Part shown: piece by piece, positions 1-12,800 of the stretch
Layout: the number at the start of each line of letters is the position of its first letter
Position numbering within the stretch: position 1 is the stretch's first letter
Source of the DNA: Tetradesmus obliquus
Lineage: Eukaryota; Chlorophyta; Chlorophyceae; Sphaeropleales; Scenedesmaceae
Length of the DNA stretch: 64,000 bases
Reading direction: 5' to 3'
NCBI GenBank assembly: GCA_030272155.1
Contig: CP126191.1
Span: 5,354,501-5,418,500, forward strand
The notes under the pieces: generated by a model
The model's input: the letters and a program-made list of their open reading frames with translations, nothing else
Told to the model about the DNA's origin: nothing
Databases searched by the model: none
Translations under genes and position numbers: made by a program

Positions 1-60
1 TGTCACCACCGGCCAACCCACCCTTGCTGCTGCAATCTCTTTTTCATGTCACATGCGCAG

Positions 61-3000
61 CATCGCCAAGCCGCAGCCGCGGCGCACCCTCACAGACCAG
101 CAGACTGCCAATCTCATAAAGCTTGCTGCGCTGCCGCCTGAGCAGCGGCTGGCAGCAATAATGCGGCTGGTGCGGCAGGCCTTCAGCAGCTGGCAGTTGC
201 CCCTGTTGAAGGCCTGGGGCGTCACCATCAGCCCCCAGCTGCTGCGGGTGGGCCCCAACCTGAAAACAACGCTGCTAGCACATGGTGGTTCACACACACA
301 CGTGCTAACTTCAGGCAGCACAGTGGTATTGCATCAGGTTGCTTCCATCCCAGCTGGATGGTGCCTGCTGGGTTCAGTGCGGCGCGTGACCTGCCACACA
401 CACTGACTGTGCATAGTGCGTGTTTGTGCATCAACAGCATGGCAGCGCAGCAGCGTATCGTCAGGCGCCTGTCTTGTAGCACTGTCCTAGTGCTACCAGC
501 GCTCTGCGCAGCACTGGCAGTGACTGCGTGTGGACCTCATTCTGCCTGCAGGTGGACGGCCGCGTACTGCCAGATGCGCAGCTGCAGTATGCCAAGGGCA
601 CTTGCGTTGATGCCGCCAACACTGGGCAGTGGAGAGCCCCCCAGGGAGCAGGCATGCTGCAACCACCAAACCTCAAGCAGTGGGCGGTGCTGAACTTGGC
701 CAGTCAGCGCTGCAGCTCAGCTGACGTGCAGCAGTTTGTGTCAGAGCTGATGCTGCAGCTGCAGCAGCAGGGGGGCGCTGCTGCTGCGCCTGCAATCATT
801 GACGGCAGCAGGCGCAGCAGCGCAGCAGCTGCCGTGCAGGCCGCCGCTGCAGCAGCTGCTGCCGGCGGGTCTCAGGCGCAGCTGCTGCTGGTGGTGCTGC
901 CAGGCGACAGCAGCAAGCAGTACGGGGAGGTGAAGGTGGCAGCAGCGCGGCTGGGGGTGGCCACGCAGTGCATGGTGGCGTCTGCAGCAGGCATTGGCAG
1001 CGGCATCAAGAAGCCTTACGTGGCAAACCTGCTGCTCAAAGTGGCAGCAAAAGCAGGCGGCGTCGCATGGCAGCTGCCGCAGGGCCCTGAGCTTTGGGCA
1101 CCTACGCTGGCAGCGGCAAAAGGCGGTCTGATGGTGGTGGGTATTGATGTGGGGCATGGCATCGCAGGCGGCAGCGGCAGCAACCCATCCATGGCAGGTA
1201 TCGTGGGCACACTAGATGCATCCTGCAGCCGATATGGTGCAGTGGTTCAGGAGCAGACGCCTGGGCATGAGATTGTGCTAGGGCTGCAGCAGGGGCTGCT
1301 GCAGCTGCTGCAGGAGCGGCAGCAGGTGTCAGGGCAGCTGCCTGGGGCTCTGCTGGTGTACAGGGATGGCGTGAGTGACAGCCAGTACCTGGCAGTGCTG
1401 CAGCAGGAGGTGCCGGCGCTGCGTGCAGCGTGCAGGGAGCTGGGGGGCGCAGAGTACAACCCAAAGGTGCGTGTGGCGCTGCATGGGTGTTGTGACGCTT
1501 GCTTGTTAGAGAACAGCTGGAGCTGCCTGTGCTGGTAGTTTAGTTGTGCCTGATGTTGGCTGCTTGGCCGTGCAGCACAGCATGCACTAGTGCCGAGAGT
1601 GACATTGTTCAGCAGCCGCTGTGGCGCAAGCGGTGCTGCGTCAGCAGCCAGACTCTCATACTGACCATCTTGCATGTGCGGCCGCTGGGGTGACTGTGTA
1701 GCTGCAGATGCCACCGTTAAGGTTAACCAACATTGCGCCGTGATGCAACCACATGGCAAAGGCTGCCCAATAGCGTCCAAAAGACACGACCAATTGAAAG
1801 GACACACAATCATCAGCTAGCTATACTGAAGCCACCCGCTTGCCTGCGAACTTGCCTGATCTGCTGCGCCGCACTGCTCAGGTGACGTACGTAGTGGTGT
1901 CCAAGAGCCACGGCACACGGCTCTTCCCTGACCCCTCGGATGGCAACAGCAGCGACGGCCGCACAGGCAACACCAGGCCAGGCACTGTGGTGGACAGTGG
2001 CATCACTGCGCCCCTCAAGTATGAGTTCTTCCTCAACAGCCATGCAGGCATCCAGGTGTGTGTTGGACCCGCCAGGTGTGACAAAACCGCGTGCAGTGCT
2101 GCGGTGTCAGGCTGGGAGTACAATGTCCACTACAGGCCAGTGCTGCTGTGTGTTGGCAGCGGTAATCTGGTTGAGTGTTTGGGGGTGGGTGCATGGGTGT
2201 GCCGTTGAGTTAAGTTCCATGCCTGCGTACGCTGCACAGATGTAGTACAGTTGCGCAAATGTCATGCTAGCCCTCCTGGCGCATGCGATTCGCCAAGCAT
2301 CAAATGCACACGCAACCTGCTGCACTAACGCGCTGCTGGTCAACGCCACGTAACAATATTCACATCGCTGCTACATGCCAACCTGCTTCCATGTAACAGG
2401 GCACCAACCGGCCCGGGCGCTACAACGTGCTGGTGGACGACTCACGGCTGGGCCCTGACGGCATGCAGCTCATCACGCAGCACCTGGCCAGCACCTACGC
2501 GGCATGCACCAGGTACACACGCAGACCATGCCAGCAGCACCAGCACCAGCAGCAGCAGGGTCCCTGCACTACACTGGGCGTTCAGCTCACCCTGGTAGTT
2601 GGTTCCACCAGCAATAGGATGAACCAACATTTCCATGTCTCACCAGCCATGATGAACCAACAGTAACACGTAGAACATGTGCACACATGCTTCAGTCTGT
2701 TAGAAACACTTGTTCATCAGCTCACTGGACATACAGCCCGCACGCCTGATGCGCCATCCCTCTTGTCGCCTGCCTCGCTCGCCTGCCCCCCCCACCAGGA
2801 CCATATCCTGCCCAGCTGCTGTGCGCTATGCTGACAAGGCAGCAGGCGCCAGCTGGGCCGCAGCTGCCGGGCCAGCAGCAGCAGCAGCAGCAGCGGCCAG
2901 CTGGACGGTGCTGCAGCCAGCCAGCCCTGGCGTCAAGGCGCTGCAGTTCAGGACGTGCACTGTCAGTCAGGACATGGCCGGCCTCATGTGGTTCGTGTGA
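61..3000 (+). CDS. AGO: Argonaute (PIWI domain), 3' part of the gene
   Basis: Slicer-type Argonaute, which binds small RNA and cleaves paired target RNA; the N, PAZ and most MID sequence lies left of the window. Exons read as 61-247, 552-1466, 1882-2055, 2400-2512 and 2799-3000, phases agree, 529 residues visible. The first exon holds the linker (LTDQQTANLIK), then VDGRVLP, then PIWI. The catalytic tetrad is complete: Asp in GIDVGHG (codon 1146-1148), glutamate finger in GHEIV (1269-1271), Asp in VYRDGVSD (1365-1367) and His in NSHAGIQGT (2041-2043). LVYRDGVSD, SKSHGTRLFP, PGTVVD and the C-terminal GLMWFV are family hallmarks. Odd points: the usual DVTHP reads DVGHG, and Ala-rich insertions occur in PIWI (about 770-880) and near the C-terminus. 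A cleavage-competent enzyme is expected; the identity is secure, the exact borders slightly less so. Confidence 0.95.
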
Positions 3001-3515
3001 CACATGGCACTTGTCACGCTGCCGTGATGCGGCACATCACTTGTGGCAAACGCACTCGGGCAGAAGCATGGTCGACTGTGGTGCACCCATACATGTATTC
3101 AGGTGGCTATAATCTATGAACTCCAGCTGTAGGTCAATGAGTGCATTGGAATGGTGTGCAGGTGGGCGCTCACCTATTGCCGAAGCTGTGCACTTACAGC
3201 AGGTGCAGCCTAGCATCCATTGCTGCCTGGATGAGTGCATCTAGTTTGTTGGGGTGGGCGTACAGCGGCGCATAGTATAATGCTCTGTTCGTAAAGCGTT
3301 CCGTGCGGTTTAGGGCTTGGTGACAGTTTGCAACAAGCACCAAGCACTGGCAGTCTTGATTGGCTGGGCATGCAGAATGTTGATGGACTCGGCTGGAATG
3401 TTCTGCAACTGCGGAGGCAAAAACACCGTGAATATAAAGCTGCCACAGACCACTTTGGCTCACCACTGAATCACTGCTCTACTGCTACTACCGGCACTGC
3501 CAGCGCTCATTGACC
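3001..3515. other. Intergenic, Argonaute 3' UTR and upstream of the DUF1995 gene
   Basis: No open frame with coding character. It should hold the Argonaute 3' UTR and the promoter and 5' UTR of the next gene. I found no TGTAA signal here. Confidence 0.5.
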
Positions 3516-5747
3516 ATGCAGAGTCAACTAATGCATCCAGGCGTTGGGAGCATATCAAAAAAACCCGCAGCTAGTGTTCGCACAGCAGCATGCGCTCCCA
3601 GGCCGTTCACACTGGCCAGGAGTCACTCACACTCGCAGGCCAGCAGGACAAATAGGCGGTCGATTCCAGCACGATCGCAGCCAGAGAATCAGTTCGATGT
3701 AGATACTGGCTCTGCAGAGCAGCTGCCAGTGGAGCTTGGCCCCAGGCCTGATGACATCCTGCCTGACAGCCTTGCAGATGCAGTGGCCCAGGTGCGCAAA
3801 GCTGGCTCAGCAAGGGGAGATCCCCGGCATAGTATGATCAGGAACAGTGATATCTATGTGTTGGGGCGAAGATGGCCCCATGCATTGCTGCAGCAGAAAA
3901 TTGACACAGGCACTGCAGCGGTCGGGTGCAGCTGCTACCATCGCCTTGATATGCAGCAGCCTGAAACTGCAAGCTGCCAATTGCTGATGAAACAAGAGAC
4001 ACTCTGGAGGCTCTCACTGCCTTTTGCTGCTGCAGGCAGCAGATGCAACAGCAGCAGCAATCAATGGCGGCATCAACCGCTGCCAGGTGGAGATCCACCT
4101 GCCAGAGTATTGGGGTGAGCAGCAGCTGCGGCCATGGCAGCCAAGCAGCCGTGCGGCAGTGTGGTGGCAGCGCAAACCGCAGGCACCTGCCGCAGCCAGG
4201 CACATGCTGTAGGCCCTCGGCATGCGAGCAGTGCGGACTGTTGACTGGGCCAACCACCTGGCACCACGGGGCTCGGCAGGGTTGATGCACTGCTACCAAA
4301 GCAGCTGCCCCAGTCACACACCACACTGCTCATTTCTGTTTTAGACAGGGGGATACTGTTGTTTGGCTGTCCTTGCCGCAGACCCTATCAGCGGCCCCAT
4401 CTTCCCCAACAAGGGCGACCAGGAGCGCTTCTGGCGCATGACGCGGCGCTTCGTGGAGGCGCTGGCAGCACAGACGGGCGCCACCAGGTAGGTGCGAGGG
4501 GAGGGACATGAACGGCAGGCCAGCAGCAGTGCCAGTGCTTCTGGTTGGCATTCGGTGTAACTACAGCAGCTGCAGCAGGCAACACGCTGGTGTGACGTGC
4601 TCGCAGCGTGAGCGGCTGTTGCGGACCTGTGCAGGATGCTGCTGTGTGCATGGCAGGCACTGCAGCAGGGCTGCTTTAAGTGCGGTGTTGGCACCTCTCT
4701 CTGCACAACTGCCGCCTGTGGGGCGACCAGCTTTAGCAGCAGGCTGCTGCTTCATATGTCATAAATGTCATATGTGAAGCAAACAACAACTTTATCACGC
4801 GCTGCTACCGCTTGCAGCGTCAAGGCCGTGTACCCAGATGCTGGCGTCGCTGCCATGCTCACCTACCAATGGACGGACAAGAGCTTTGCTGTGGACTCGC
4901 TGAATGCGCGGCGGCCGGTATCACCCGAGGACGAGCTGGTGGTCATCTGCTGCCCCGACCCCTTTGGTGCGGAGGAGTGCCAGCGCACGGTGCGGCAGGT
5001 GGCGGAGCAGGATGAGAAGGCGGGCGTGATGGAGCGGCCCGTGGTGCTGTTCAACCAGCGGCTGTCCAGGTGGGGTCTGCGGTTGTTCTGCTGGCTGATT
5101 GGTCGACTGCTTGCATGTTACTGCACTGCAAGCGACTGCTGGTTACTGGGGGAAGGCTTGTTGTGGGCAGCTTCTTGTCTGCTGCGCAGCAGTAGCAGGG
5201 CGCAGAGGCTCAGGGGCGAAGAGGCGCGAGAAGGCGTGCATGCAGCAGCATGCTGCACCGCATACGTGCGGCTGACGCCACCTCCTATCGATCCGCGCGT
5301 CAGATGGTCTGACGCCGCTTTCACTGCCGCCCGCGCTGCCTCGCCTGTGCCTGTGCAGCGGTGACGTGGGCATCGGGCTGAATGCGCGGCGGCTGCGTGA
5401 GACGTTCCTCAAGCGCTTCAACGTCACCTACAGCCTGCGGCCTGTGGCGGATGTTGGCACGGTGTTCAGGCGCTATCCGGGGCTGTGGATGGTCTTCGTG
5501 GAGGAGCCGGAGCTGCCGGGGCGGTGAGTATGAGGGCACGGCGGCTGCGGCAGCGTTGGCTTCGTGCCGTGTGTGAAGACGCTTTTACACAGTAAATGCA
5601 AGGCTGCGCACCTTGTGTGCCGGGCAACACACATGGTAGCATAGCGCACCATGAACCACATGTGTGGCACTTCTGGCATGCCCATTCCATCATGGAAATA
5701 CTTATGTTTGCCACATCGCTATCCTGGTCCTTCTGCTGTTGCTGCTG

Positions 5748-5802
<55 letters not shown>

Positions 5803-5991
5803 AGGTACCGCATGGTGAAGGAGCAGCCCAACCGGCCAGCCGGCGAGGCGCTGGATGAGATCATCATGCAGGCGCTCAACCCGGGCGCAGCGGCAGGCGG
5901 CGAGGGCCAGCCGCAGCAGCAGGGCCTGCTGGGCAGCATCGGCTCAACCATGGCCAGCATGCAGCGCTTCATGCGCTCGCTCTCACAGTAG
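3516..5991 (+). CDS. DUF1995 domain protein, chloroplast-targeted (LPA3-like)
   Basis: Six exons: 3516-3791, 4036-4114, 4382-4487, 4818-5069, 5359-5523, 5805-5991; 1065 nt, 354 aa, phases consistent. ATG 3516 is chosen because the codon two before it is TTG and no earlier ATG fits. The first 60 residues are Ser/Arg/Ala-rich with few acids, like a chloroplast transit peptide. The mature part starts LPDSLADAVAQA, then YWDPISGPIFP, VKAVYPDAG, VVICCPDP and LNARRLRETF, the layout of DUF1995 proteins. In plants the family includes LPA3, which helps photosystem II assembly; that role here is inference, and other DUF1995 members have no known function. The last intron ends in a pure CTG run that abuts the 3' splice site. 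A TGTAA lies about 290 bp after the stop. Confidence 0.8.
5751..5802 (+). repeat. (CTG)n run abutting a 3' splice site
   Basis: About 17 pure CTG units, preceded by a degenerate CTG stretch from 5733, ending in GCAG where the last DUF1995 exon begins at 5805. The run takes the place of the polypyrimidine tract. Confidence 0.95.
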
Positions 5992-8900
5992 CTGGCTGGC
6001 TAGCAAGCTACAGCTGCTGGTACAGTTGCCTTGCAGCTGCTGCTGGGGGTGCGGCGACACGGCTGGCAGCGCAGCAGGAGCCGCAGCAGCTGTGCAGCGC
6101 GTCCTGCAAGCAGTGGTCGCATGCAGCATGCTGCGCTGCGCTGCGGACGTGATCTTTGATGGTCGGTGCTGCTGCAGACCACAGTCGACTAGCGTATGGT
6201 AAGCAGCAGACACAGCATGTGCAGAGTGTGCAAGCATGCTGACGGCATTGTGCACTGCTTTCACTCCTGGGCGTCGTGAACGGTGTAAATAGGACGATAC
6301 TAAGCATGTTAGAAGCATAACTGCGCACCGGTGTCTTTCAGTTGTGTTTGGCTGCAGGCGAGGCTGGAAATACTTGCTTCGTGCCCTGCCTTGTACTGGT
6401 GGCTTACAGCACGCCTGGTTGTGGAATGGCAGCAGCTACTGCGCACCTTGAGCATACGTCCTCAGCCAGCGGCAGAAACAGCAGCGGTCGTGTTGATGTT
6501 GCTCTCCTGTTGGACAGCAGGGTAGCACCCTTGGGTGTTGCCATTGCATATGCTTACGGAATCCACCAAAGGCAAGCTGACTTGTTATGATTGTTAGTGT
6601 CCTGCGCGTGTGTGCTTACAGCACAATGGCATCAGAATGAGCATCTTCTTGTAAGAAGACCATTGACGAAGTCATCGTGCAGTGGTCCATATGTCGAGCT
6701 GCATGTCACGACAAAGCATTCTGACAGCAGGTTGTCCATGGATGTTACCCATTGTGACATCATATGATGCACCCGCTCACTTTGATGCGACAGAACCACA
6801 ACCACCCAATGACACTGTCACAATGCAGAACATCACTCTTTTATCGAGCAATGGCAACAGATAGCTTGAAAAACCCACAAAAAACTCATACGTCCAAAAG
6901 CCCTACAGAGGATCTCGACGAAAGGAAAGTGCGTACCCGCAACCTGCACTGCAGCTTGGCGCCACTGACTAGCAAACTGCACTGCCTGTGGACGCCTGTG
7001 TGCGCAGAGCAAAGGTGCCATCCATACCCAGCTCCAGGCAGTCACAGCACACCATTTGAAAGGCATGGGCCAAAACGCTGCACACCAACAACTCACGTGC
7101 CCCACCTCTGCTGCAGCAGCTGGCTTAAGCAGCGGCAGAGCATACATGGGGTTTAATTTGCACCATGAATGGACTGATGCTGGCACATCGCAAGCGTGCA
7201 CTTCAAGTTATATGCACCACTGCAGGAGGTGTGTTATTGCGGTAGGACCTACAGCAATGCAGGCACTGCTACATACACGACAACTGAACTGAGCTACCCA
7301 ACAGCGCTGCACAAAGCGAATGAACAAGGTAGGCGCCTGCTGCTTTGTCAGAGATAGGGGTGACTGGCTGCACAATGCATAACACAGCCCGTTTGGAGGC
7401 CGGGCAAGCCACACCCAACACACAAGCAGAAGCAGGAGGCGCTGATGAGGGGACAAGTGAGGGGCTGAGCACGTGCACTGCTTTCCTGCAACATGCGACA
7501 ACCTATAAACAAAAAAACCATCATCATCACGTGCATGCCTGGCTGCAGCCGAGCTTGCCTGTTTGCACTGCATGCCATTGTCATTCCCAACAAGTCAACC
7601 TTTGCATTCCATGTTGAACAAGAAGATACGGGCACATGCCGGAGGTTCCATGCAGGCTGCCAAGAGCCTTGCAGACCCTGCCCTGCCCAGCAGACACACA
7701 GCAACAAGCCACCTGCCGCGGCCTTGAGCGGCACGCCACGTGCCAGACAAGCGACAAGAGGCAAGACAGCTGCTGCAGCAATGCCTTGCAGCAAGTTTCG
7801 ACCCCGCAGCCTGCGCCACCGCACCACTGAACCACGCATGCAGCAGCGTATCGCCAGCCACACACGCCCGGCCTGCCTTTCTAGCATGTAAGCGATTCGC
7901 TACCAAAGGACAAAGAACCTGTGCATTGACTCACAAGCGCAGCTGCTATGCAGCTGCTATGCACAGGCAGGGGTGCGCACAAAATGTGACGCTCGGGGAC
8001 GAGCAGGCTGCATCACCAGCACGCGCCCCAGTCCAGCCCCTAGGCGGGGCACCTGCTCAGAGTGTGCCGGATGAGGGTGTGCCTTATCGAGGCCTGCCAG
8101 CTGCCACAGCAGACATACACCCAACTGCGGCCCTTTGAGTATGAAAGGCAGATCTCGAGCTAGTGAAGAGCACCCAACGTGCTGCAGGAAGCAGCAACTG
8201 GCTGCAGGAACGGGAAAAGCAGGAAAGGGCGACGGCCGCTCATTGCATGTGTGTTGTGTGGTGTGTGCACAGGGCAGCCTGGGCAGCCATACGCTACCCG
8301 AGAGGCCTGCCCTGCAACCATGGAGCTTTGGAGAGTATACAACAGGATGCATGAAAAGAGATAAGCCACCGCAGGATGCGTGCATCAGGGTGTGTGCCTC
8401 CAGGCCACAGCCCACCACTGAACGCCAACCTGCTGTTGCCGGCCCTGCCAACAAGCACACCGCATGTCGTGATGCTGCTGTGATCCAGGATGCAATGTAA
8501 AAAGCTCAGCTACGCAGCAGACGACAAGACTGCCTGCTGCTCCTCCTTCGCAAACGGAAGGAACCCAATGTAAATCAATGTAAAAAGAACCAGACCAAGA
8601 CAGGGCATGCGTTGCTGCTGCCAAATTCAAGCCGCCCTGCTTGAGCGCTGCACGCTTGCTCAAACTCCCACAAAGAAAGCAGCAGCAGCAGCAGCAGCTA
8701 CAGCAGCTGTGTGTGCTACAAGCACAATCAGAAAGGGTTGCACAGCCCCACCAATAACACTGTGGCACGCACACACTTCAGCAGGTGCAAAAGCCAACCC
8801 ACAATCCATTGTGCTCAACAGCAGCCACCTGTGCTGCGCCACTGCCCCTGGCAAACATCGCGTAAATACTACGCAGCTGCACGCTTGCATAACTCAAGAA

Positions 8901-9897
8901 GAAGAGCGGGGCACTGAGGCACACGTGCACTGCATGCTTGCACTGCTTGCTGGCCACGCCCTTGGGGGCTGGCCCTATCATCAAGGCAACAGCACCCTCA
9001 GACTAGACGCGTGCACCCAACACCCAGCATGCATACAGTTCAGCAGCTGCGGATGACACCTATGTTGACTGACGCCTGCCGACGCAGCAGGCATGATGGC
9101 ATGCGCCATGCCCAACAGCCATCAGCGGAGTTGCTGCCAGCGCATATGATGCTGAGGGACAGGCAGGGTGAGCAGCGCGCTGCTGCAAGCTCAGCACGGC
9201 TCATTCGACCAATATGGTGGCAGCAGCGTTGCTTCGAAATGGCAACGCCGCATCTCTGTAACAGGAGGTATGGTGCCCAATAAACACCTGCTGCATCTGC
9301 AACAAACACATACACGACCCTACACATGACAGGTGACCAGCCATGCACCATGAAGCCAGTGACGCAGCCATACCCACATTCCCCGCGCAGCCACCTGATG
9401 ATACCAGGAGTGATGGTCACGCGAAACCCGCCCCACCGGCTGAAGCATATGCGCAACACACCAACAATTGCGGCCCACACTGCCATGCGCAGACGGCCAT
9501 CTGCAGCCTGCTACCGGCATACGAGATACATGTCCCCTTTGCTTGAACTTGAACCCCATGTCCACACAACACACGCCCGCACAACACAAGCAAAAACACA
9601 AGCAAATGCCACGAAACTACGTGCCAGCTGTTGCACTGACGACGCCGCAGGCGCCCAGACTCCACACCCCTTGCCACGCCGGCCCCTGCGCTCGGAGCAA
9701 ACAAGCACAGCCCACCCATCCAACAACACATGTTGCTAAACTTCTCCTGGATACTTGGCCTGCGGCGATGCTTGCATCAGCAACCCACTGCGTGGTGCGC
9801 GCCCCAATACTCGCCACTGCCTTTTCCTGCAAGCAGCTAACCAACCAAGCACATGACTGCGTACCAGCTAGCACGAGCAGCACCAACACTGCCCTCA
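5992..9897. other. 3.9 kb without a convincing gene
   Basis: After the DUF1995 3' UTR I see no exon with recognisable protein or good splice borders. From about 6,700 to 9,850 the plus strand is rich in A and C, so the minus strand is rich in G and T, like the 3' flanks of other genes here. That would suit a long 3' UTR or noncoding transcript running leftward from the minus-strand gene that ends at 9898. A short CAG run lies at 8680-8699. Frames up to about 180 aa look random (Cys/Trp/Arg-rich). Confidence 0.5.
6284..6288 (+). terminator. Probable poly(A) signal TGTAA of the DUF1995 gene
   Basis: TGTAA about 290 bp after the stop at 5991. TGTAA is the known polyadenylation signal of chlorophycean algae; position and orientation fit. 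Confidence 0.5.
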
Positions 9898-12800
9898 TCA
9901 CACGCCAACCAGGCTGCTCGCGCCCGTGCTGCTAGGCCCGCTGCTGCCAGGAGCACCCGTCCCCAGCAGCGTAGAGTCCCCAAACAGCGACAGCCCACCA
10001 CCCAGTGGCGAGTAGGTGCCATGGCTGCCAGGCCCTGCCTGCACAGGCCCTGCCCCGAGGCTCAACCCTGCTGCTGTCATCTTCTCAAGCTCACCCAGCG
10101 CAAGATGCCCCGGGGCAGCATCCGACATGAGGCCGCTGCCCGGCGCTGCTGCTGCTGCCGGCCCTGCCAGGTGCATGCCTGGCAGCGCCTCACCCATCAA
10201 GGGGTCCCCGATGCGCGTGCCGGGTGGCGTGCCAGCACCCAGCCGCACGCCGTTTGCGACTGCTGCTGCACCCGGCGCGAGGCCGGCCCCCACTGCCCCC
10301 AAGCCTGCAGCCACTGCAGCGCCAGGCGCCTCCTCAAAGTAGGTTGCCAGGGGCGTCTTGCGTGTGGGGCTGATCGTGGTGTTGACGGCAGCAGTGGCGC
10401 CCGCGTGGCCCGCCATCATCATGGGCTGGGAGACGGCTGCCATGCCCAGCCCTCCAGCCAGCATGCCGCCAGCACTGCAGCCGCAAACAGCAGCAGGCAC
10501 AGCAGACACAGCCGTCACGTCAGGCACAGCATACACAGCCGCCACAGCTGTCAGCAGGCACGGCAGCTGCAGGAACCACAGGAAACTAACTCAAGTGTTG
10601 CTCGCTCGTCAGCCAGTACTCCTGCAAGCTCTCGCATCCTCATCAGCCGGCGTGGCCAGTCCTGCCGCCCCCAGCGATGATCAGGGGGCGCATGCTGGTG
10701 ACGTGCAGCTCTGCACTGCCTCGGCGTTGACACGGCTGCACTCATCTGCAACAACGCTCACCTCATGCCGCCACCCTGCACCAGCCCTGCAGACCCCACC
10801 ACCGCGCCGCCGGCCGCCGCGCCGCCGTCTGCCGCCATGCTCTCCAGCACCGCCTTGTTCCTGCTGACCGCATTGGCCAGGTTGGTGATCCAGTGCAGCC
10901 CCAGGGTCTGCTGCTGCAGCAGCTGGTCCACAGGCAGCGCCAGGCCCAGGGAGGCGGCTGCGGTCAGGCGCTGCGTGGTGACTGTTGCCGCCACGTCGCG
11001 GTTGGCCAGCGCCAGCGTGTCCAGCACCAGGAAGGCCGCCTCCAGCAGCTCTGCAGTGCAGCAACAACAATAAACAATGAGCAAAAGGGATGCTAAGGAA
11101 TAAGACTTTGAACAAGGAACAGCAAGGCTCAAAGGGTCGTCAGGGACAGACCGGCAGACGCATTTGCAAGTGTGTTGCTGCAGCAGGCAGCCCATGCTCG
11201 GCAGCGCAGGATCAGTAGGGACATGCCAGGGTGCCAACCCGCTACATCTGCAAGCAACTCCATGGCTAAGCCTTTAGCTGCAGCTGCATCACAAATGCCG
11301 CGTTTGCCTCGCAACACTCAGGCAGATTCACCCAAAGACAGAAGAGAACACAGGCGTACAGGCAGGTGCGCACCTGCGCTGTTGAGGTGCTTCAGTGCCA
11401 GCGGCGTCACCAGCGCCAGCAGCTGCACCGCAATGTTGCCCGCCTGGCTCAGCCGCGCAAACGTGGCCATGTGGCGCCGCGCAGCAGCTGCCAGGTAGCT
11501 GAAATCACTCAGCGCATCGCCCGGCGCCATGCTGCCCTTCAGCGTGTTGCTCAGCGTGTGCAGCATCGTCAGCAGCAGCACCAGCTCCGTCAGCAGCTGG
11601 TCGCACAGCGCTGCCTCGCCCTGCGCTGCCGCCAGCACACTCCACGACACGCTCTGGTACTGCTCCAGCAGGCTGTGGCCGTTCAGGGGCCCGCCTACTG
11701 CTGCCTGGCCTGCTGCTGGCGCCACCATGCCGCCCGCAGCGCCGGCTGCTGCTTGCAGCTGCGAGGCCATCAGCTGCTGCTGCGACTGCAGGCCAGGGAT
11801 GCCCCCCATGTTCATGCCTGCTGACACTGCTGCTGCCTGCGGCTGCATCATCACGCCCTGCGCGTGGCTGCCTGCCATCTGCAGCCCCCCAGAGGCTGGC
11901 GCAGCCATCCAGAGGCCATCACCACCCTGCTGCGCTTGAGAGCTGACCTGCAGCTGAGCCAGCAGCTGCGCATTCGCTGTCACCGCCTGCGCCTGTGTCA
12001 GCCCTCCGCCGCCGGCTTGCTGCAGCTGCATCTGGCCAGAGCCCCAGCGGGTGAGCCCGCCGGGCTGCCCGCCTGCTGCTGCTGCTGGCACCCAGCCGCC
12101 AGCCGTGAGGTGCGCCTGCTGGGGCTGCAGCGGCTGCAGCGGCTGCAGCTGCGGCTGCTGCTGCACAATGAGCCCGCTGCCGTCCACAGCCAGCCCAGGC
12201 GCGCCTGCAAAGCTGCGCTGCGTCAGCAGCGTCTGCGGCGCAGGTGCGCTGATGCCCTGGTGCTGCAGCTGATACAGCGTCAGCGTGTCTGCGGGGCGCC
12301 CCAGGCCCACCTGGTGCAGCTGCTGACTCATGGCCGCATACGGCTGGGCCATGCCGCTGCTGCCGTTGAGCATCTGCAGCTGCTGCTGCAGCGCTGCATC
12401 CTGCGCGTATGACGCTGCCAGGCGGTTGGCCATGCCTTGGCGGCCCTGCATGATGTGCGGCAAGCTGATGCAGCGGGAAGCTGGCGCCCGGTTGATCCTG
12501 CGCTGCTGGCCGTCCACTAGTGTTGAGGGGCCGCGCCACTGCCCCGGTGCAGGCCTGCCATCTGCTGCAGCCCGCTTTGCTGCATCATCGAACGCCACTG
12601 TCTTGGTGTCAAACGCAACCGACTTGCCGGCTAGAGGGACGCCAGCAGCTGCGGCGCTGCTGCTGCTGCTGCCGAGCTGCCTGCAGCTGACGCTGCGCAG
12701 GTTGGACTTGCGCTGGTGTGTGGGGACTTCCCCGTTGGCGCGTGCTGTTGCTGCTGCTGCCTTTGAGGCATCCAGGTTTGCCTTGGTGGTGGTCAGGCCC

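Noticed and set aside
3510..3515. Earlier start of the DUF1995 gene at 3510
   Set aside because: The codon is TTG; the first ATG in frame is 3516.
5596..5858. Frames with poly-Leu or poly-Cys through the CTG run
   Set aside because: They translate an intron; splice sites on both sides and the DUF1995 protein show it is removed.
9853..10680. 275-codon plus-strand open frame
   Set aside because: It is opposite a minus-strand frame with better coding character (SPTRKTPLATYFEE); the plus frame is His/Arg/Cys-rich low complexity.
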